Below are positions 54,480-55,595 of a stretch of 55,595 bases of DNA, piece after piece. The notes below the pieces were generated by a model. It was not told the DNA's origin. It was given only the letters and a program-made list of their open reading frames with translations, and searched no databases. How positions within the stretch are numbered: position 1 is the stretch's first letter; every line of letters starts with the position of its first letter. The DNA is from Lachnospiraceae bacterium FE2018 (GTDB taxonomy: Bacteria; Bacillota; Clostridia; Lachnospirales; Lachnospiraceae). Both the position numbers and the translations under genes were made by a program. The DNA lies in assembly GCA_000702845.1 (NCBI GenBank), contig JNKK01000017.1, positions 1 through 55,595 of the forward strand. Reading direction: 5' to 3'.

Positions 54480-55280
54480 TCATTTCTCCTCTTGCCATCT
54501 GCTGATGCACTCATTGATCTGATCTGTTGGTATCATCACACCATATCGGAAACGCCCAAATACATCTCTGCCGCCGCCTATGTTGATACCGACCAGCTCC
54601 ATGCTATCGTTATACACTGCGCTTCCACTGCTGCCGGGTGCTTCATATGCACTATGTTTTACGACCAGATTGTCAGACTGATCATCATTGAAACTGGAGT
54701 TCTCTGGTTTACTGGATTTGATTTTGCCGTATGTACTAACAAACTTCTCTCCTTCCGGATTGGATATCACAGCTATTCGATCTCCCTTCTCAGGCATTGT
54801 TTCTGCGATTTGTACGACAGAGATTTGCTTGTCAGACTCAAATGAAATAACAGCCAAATCAGATTCCTCTTTCTCGAATTCAACCTTTACTTTAGGAAAC
54901 TGATTATAATACTCTTCCTGCCCTACGCCTTCATGTTCTTTTTTGTAGTCGAAAACGGACGGATCATCCGGTGTTATGACTACAAAATAATCGATCTCAT
55001 CATTCGCAAGAACATGAAATGCGGTCAAAGCATAATACTTGTTCTCTGTTTTTTCTATTACAACTCCGCTGCTTCCGGCACCATATGCAATTCCCCCATC
55101 ATGCTTATCGACTGAAACAATTCTGATGTTTGCATTCATCACATCAGAAAGATCAGTCTGCATATCAGTGTATATGCGATGCTTTGCCTGATAGTCTGAA
55201 ACTGATGGAAGAATACCGATCAAAAGCACGAGAGTAAGCACAATGCCAATTATTAGAATGATACCGATGCTCTTCTTCAT
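54480..55280 (-). CDS. Membrane-anchored trypsin-like serine protease
   Basis: 266 aa from ATG 55280 (AAGGAGCAGCATGCT upstream; longer frame to 55328 not needed). One membrane helix (4-28), then a trypsin fold: His89 in TAFHVL, Asp141 in ESDLAVI, Ser218 in PGSSGSAVYN. Probably faces outside and may act on the co-expressed lipoproteins or on cell-surface targets. Confidence 0.88.
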   Translation of the reverse strand: MKKSIGIILIIGIVLTLVLLIGILPSVSDYQAKHRIYTDMQTDLSDVMNANIRIVSVDKHDGGIAYGAGSSGVVIEKTENKYYALTAFHVLANDEIDYFVVITPDDPSVFDYKKEHEGVGQEEYYNQFPKVKVEFEKEESDLAVISFESDKQISVVQIAETMPEKGDRIAVISNPEGEKFVSTYGKIKSSKPENSSFNDDQSDNLVVKHSAYEAPGSSGSAVYNDSMELVGINIGGGRDVFGRFRYGVMIPTDQINECISRWQEEK

Positions 55281-55323
55281 AGCATGCTGCTCCTTACAAT
55301 TACAATCTGCCGTTTTCATCCCT

Positions 55324-55438
55324 GACATCTAAATAACGCACTCAACCTCCGACATCTAAACAGCCCACTCAACCCTATGTTTTCTGACATCTAAATGGCG
55401 CACTCGAGCCCCGACATCTAAATAGCCTACTCAACCCT
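55324..55438. repeat. Four direct repeats GACATCTAAAT-N-CTCAACC
   Basis: Units at 55324-55350, 55351-55376, 55386-55412 and 55413-55438, spaced 27, 35 and 27 bp. A fifth, degenerate copy is at 55570-55595. Too regular for chance, without spacers of CRISPR size. Could be iterons, operator sites for the protease operon, or terminal repeats of a transposon. Confidence 0.8.
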
Positions 55439-55561
55439 CCGGCAAAATGACATGTAGATATGTTCCCGTCGAGTGTTGTCAATGGCTGCTGAGTGGTCGT
55501 TTCGATCAGAGACAAATCGATAAACGGCTTGTTTTCAAGCCTTTCAGCGCCTCTTATGTGC
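55439..55561. other. Non-coding stretch between repeats and window end
   Basis: No gene. One more weak GACAT-like unit at 55449. Nothing else recognised. Confidence 0.5.
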
Positions 55562-55595
55562 TTGCTTTAGACATCAATACTACGCACTCCACATG
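55562..55595. repeat. Terminal direct repeat (right copy)
   Basis: Identical to 1-34. See the left copy. Confidence 0.9.

Noticed and set aside
55324-55438. CRISPR array
   Set aside because: Units abut or are about 9 bp apart; there are no 30-40 bp unique spacers and no cas genes.

Overview
The window looks like DNA from a gut-type Clostridia (Firmicutes). The signs are strong AGGAGG ribosome sites with some GTG/TTG starts, a DegV/radical-SAM pair, a Cys-rich KTR protein, Clostridia-type lipoproteins, and a siphovirus with DUF2800/DUF2815 genes and clustered large serine recombinases. This is inferred from protein families; there is no rRNA or tRNA to place it.

Layout. All genes from about 13.87 to 52.39 kb are on the plus strand and form one HK97-type siphophage: early and replication genes (13.87-24.07 kb), HNH and small terminase with a probable cos region (24.1-25.2 kb), a SAM synthetase plus DNA methyltransferase (25.2-27.3 kb), a cassette of small genes with repeated promoters (27.3-29.8 kb), large terminase, portal, protease, capsid and connectors (29.8-36.1 kb), tail (36.1-46.6 kb), holin and a multidomain endolysin (46.7-48.5 kb), and a trio of serine-recombinase genes (48.8-52.4 kb). 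All other genes are on the minus strand: a protease/lipoprotein operon (52.45-55.28 kb), a McrBC-type restriction operon (0.26-4.2 kb), a truncated degV with a radical SAM gene (4.2-5.9 kb), a TetR-controlled ABC exporter (5.9-9.3 kb), and a four-gene operon ending in an RloC-like zinc-hook ATPase (9.5-13.6 kb). The two arms diverge at 13.6-13.87 kb and converge on a hairpin at 52.4 kb.

The last 34 bases repeat the first 34, and related repeat clusters lie at both ends. The window may therefore be a circular molecule (a phage with about 17 kb of cargo), or a chromosomal prophage segment broken at both ends in a repeated element such as an insertion sequence. The sequence alone does not settle this.

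Working together: the phage has its own A-family polymerase, PrimPol-helicase, SNF2 and VRR-NUC proteins and a single-strand-binding-like protein. It makes SAM for a methyltransferase that could protect its DNA, packages at a likely cos site, and lyses with a holin and a three-domain lysin. The minus-strand arm carries anti-invader genes. The McrB gene, however, has lost its 5' end at a junction with a broken degV. No CI/Cro-type repressor was recognised. The most interesting items are the four-gene RloC-like operon, whose first two proteins share a terminal NYGT motif; a recurrent RNA leader that pairs with ribosome sites; the early attenuator; the tail-chaperone frameshift; the apparent AUC start of the large terminase; and the degV/mcrB junction.
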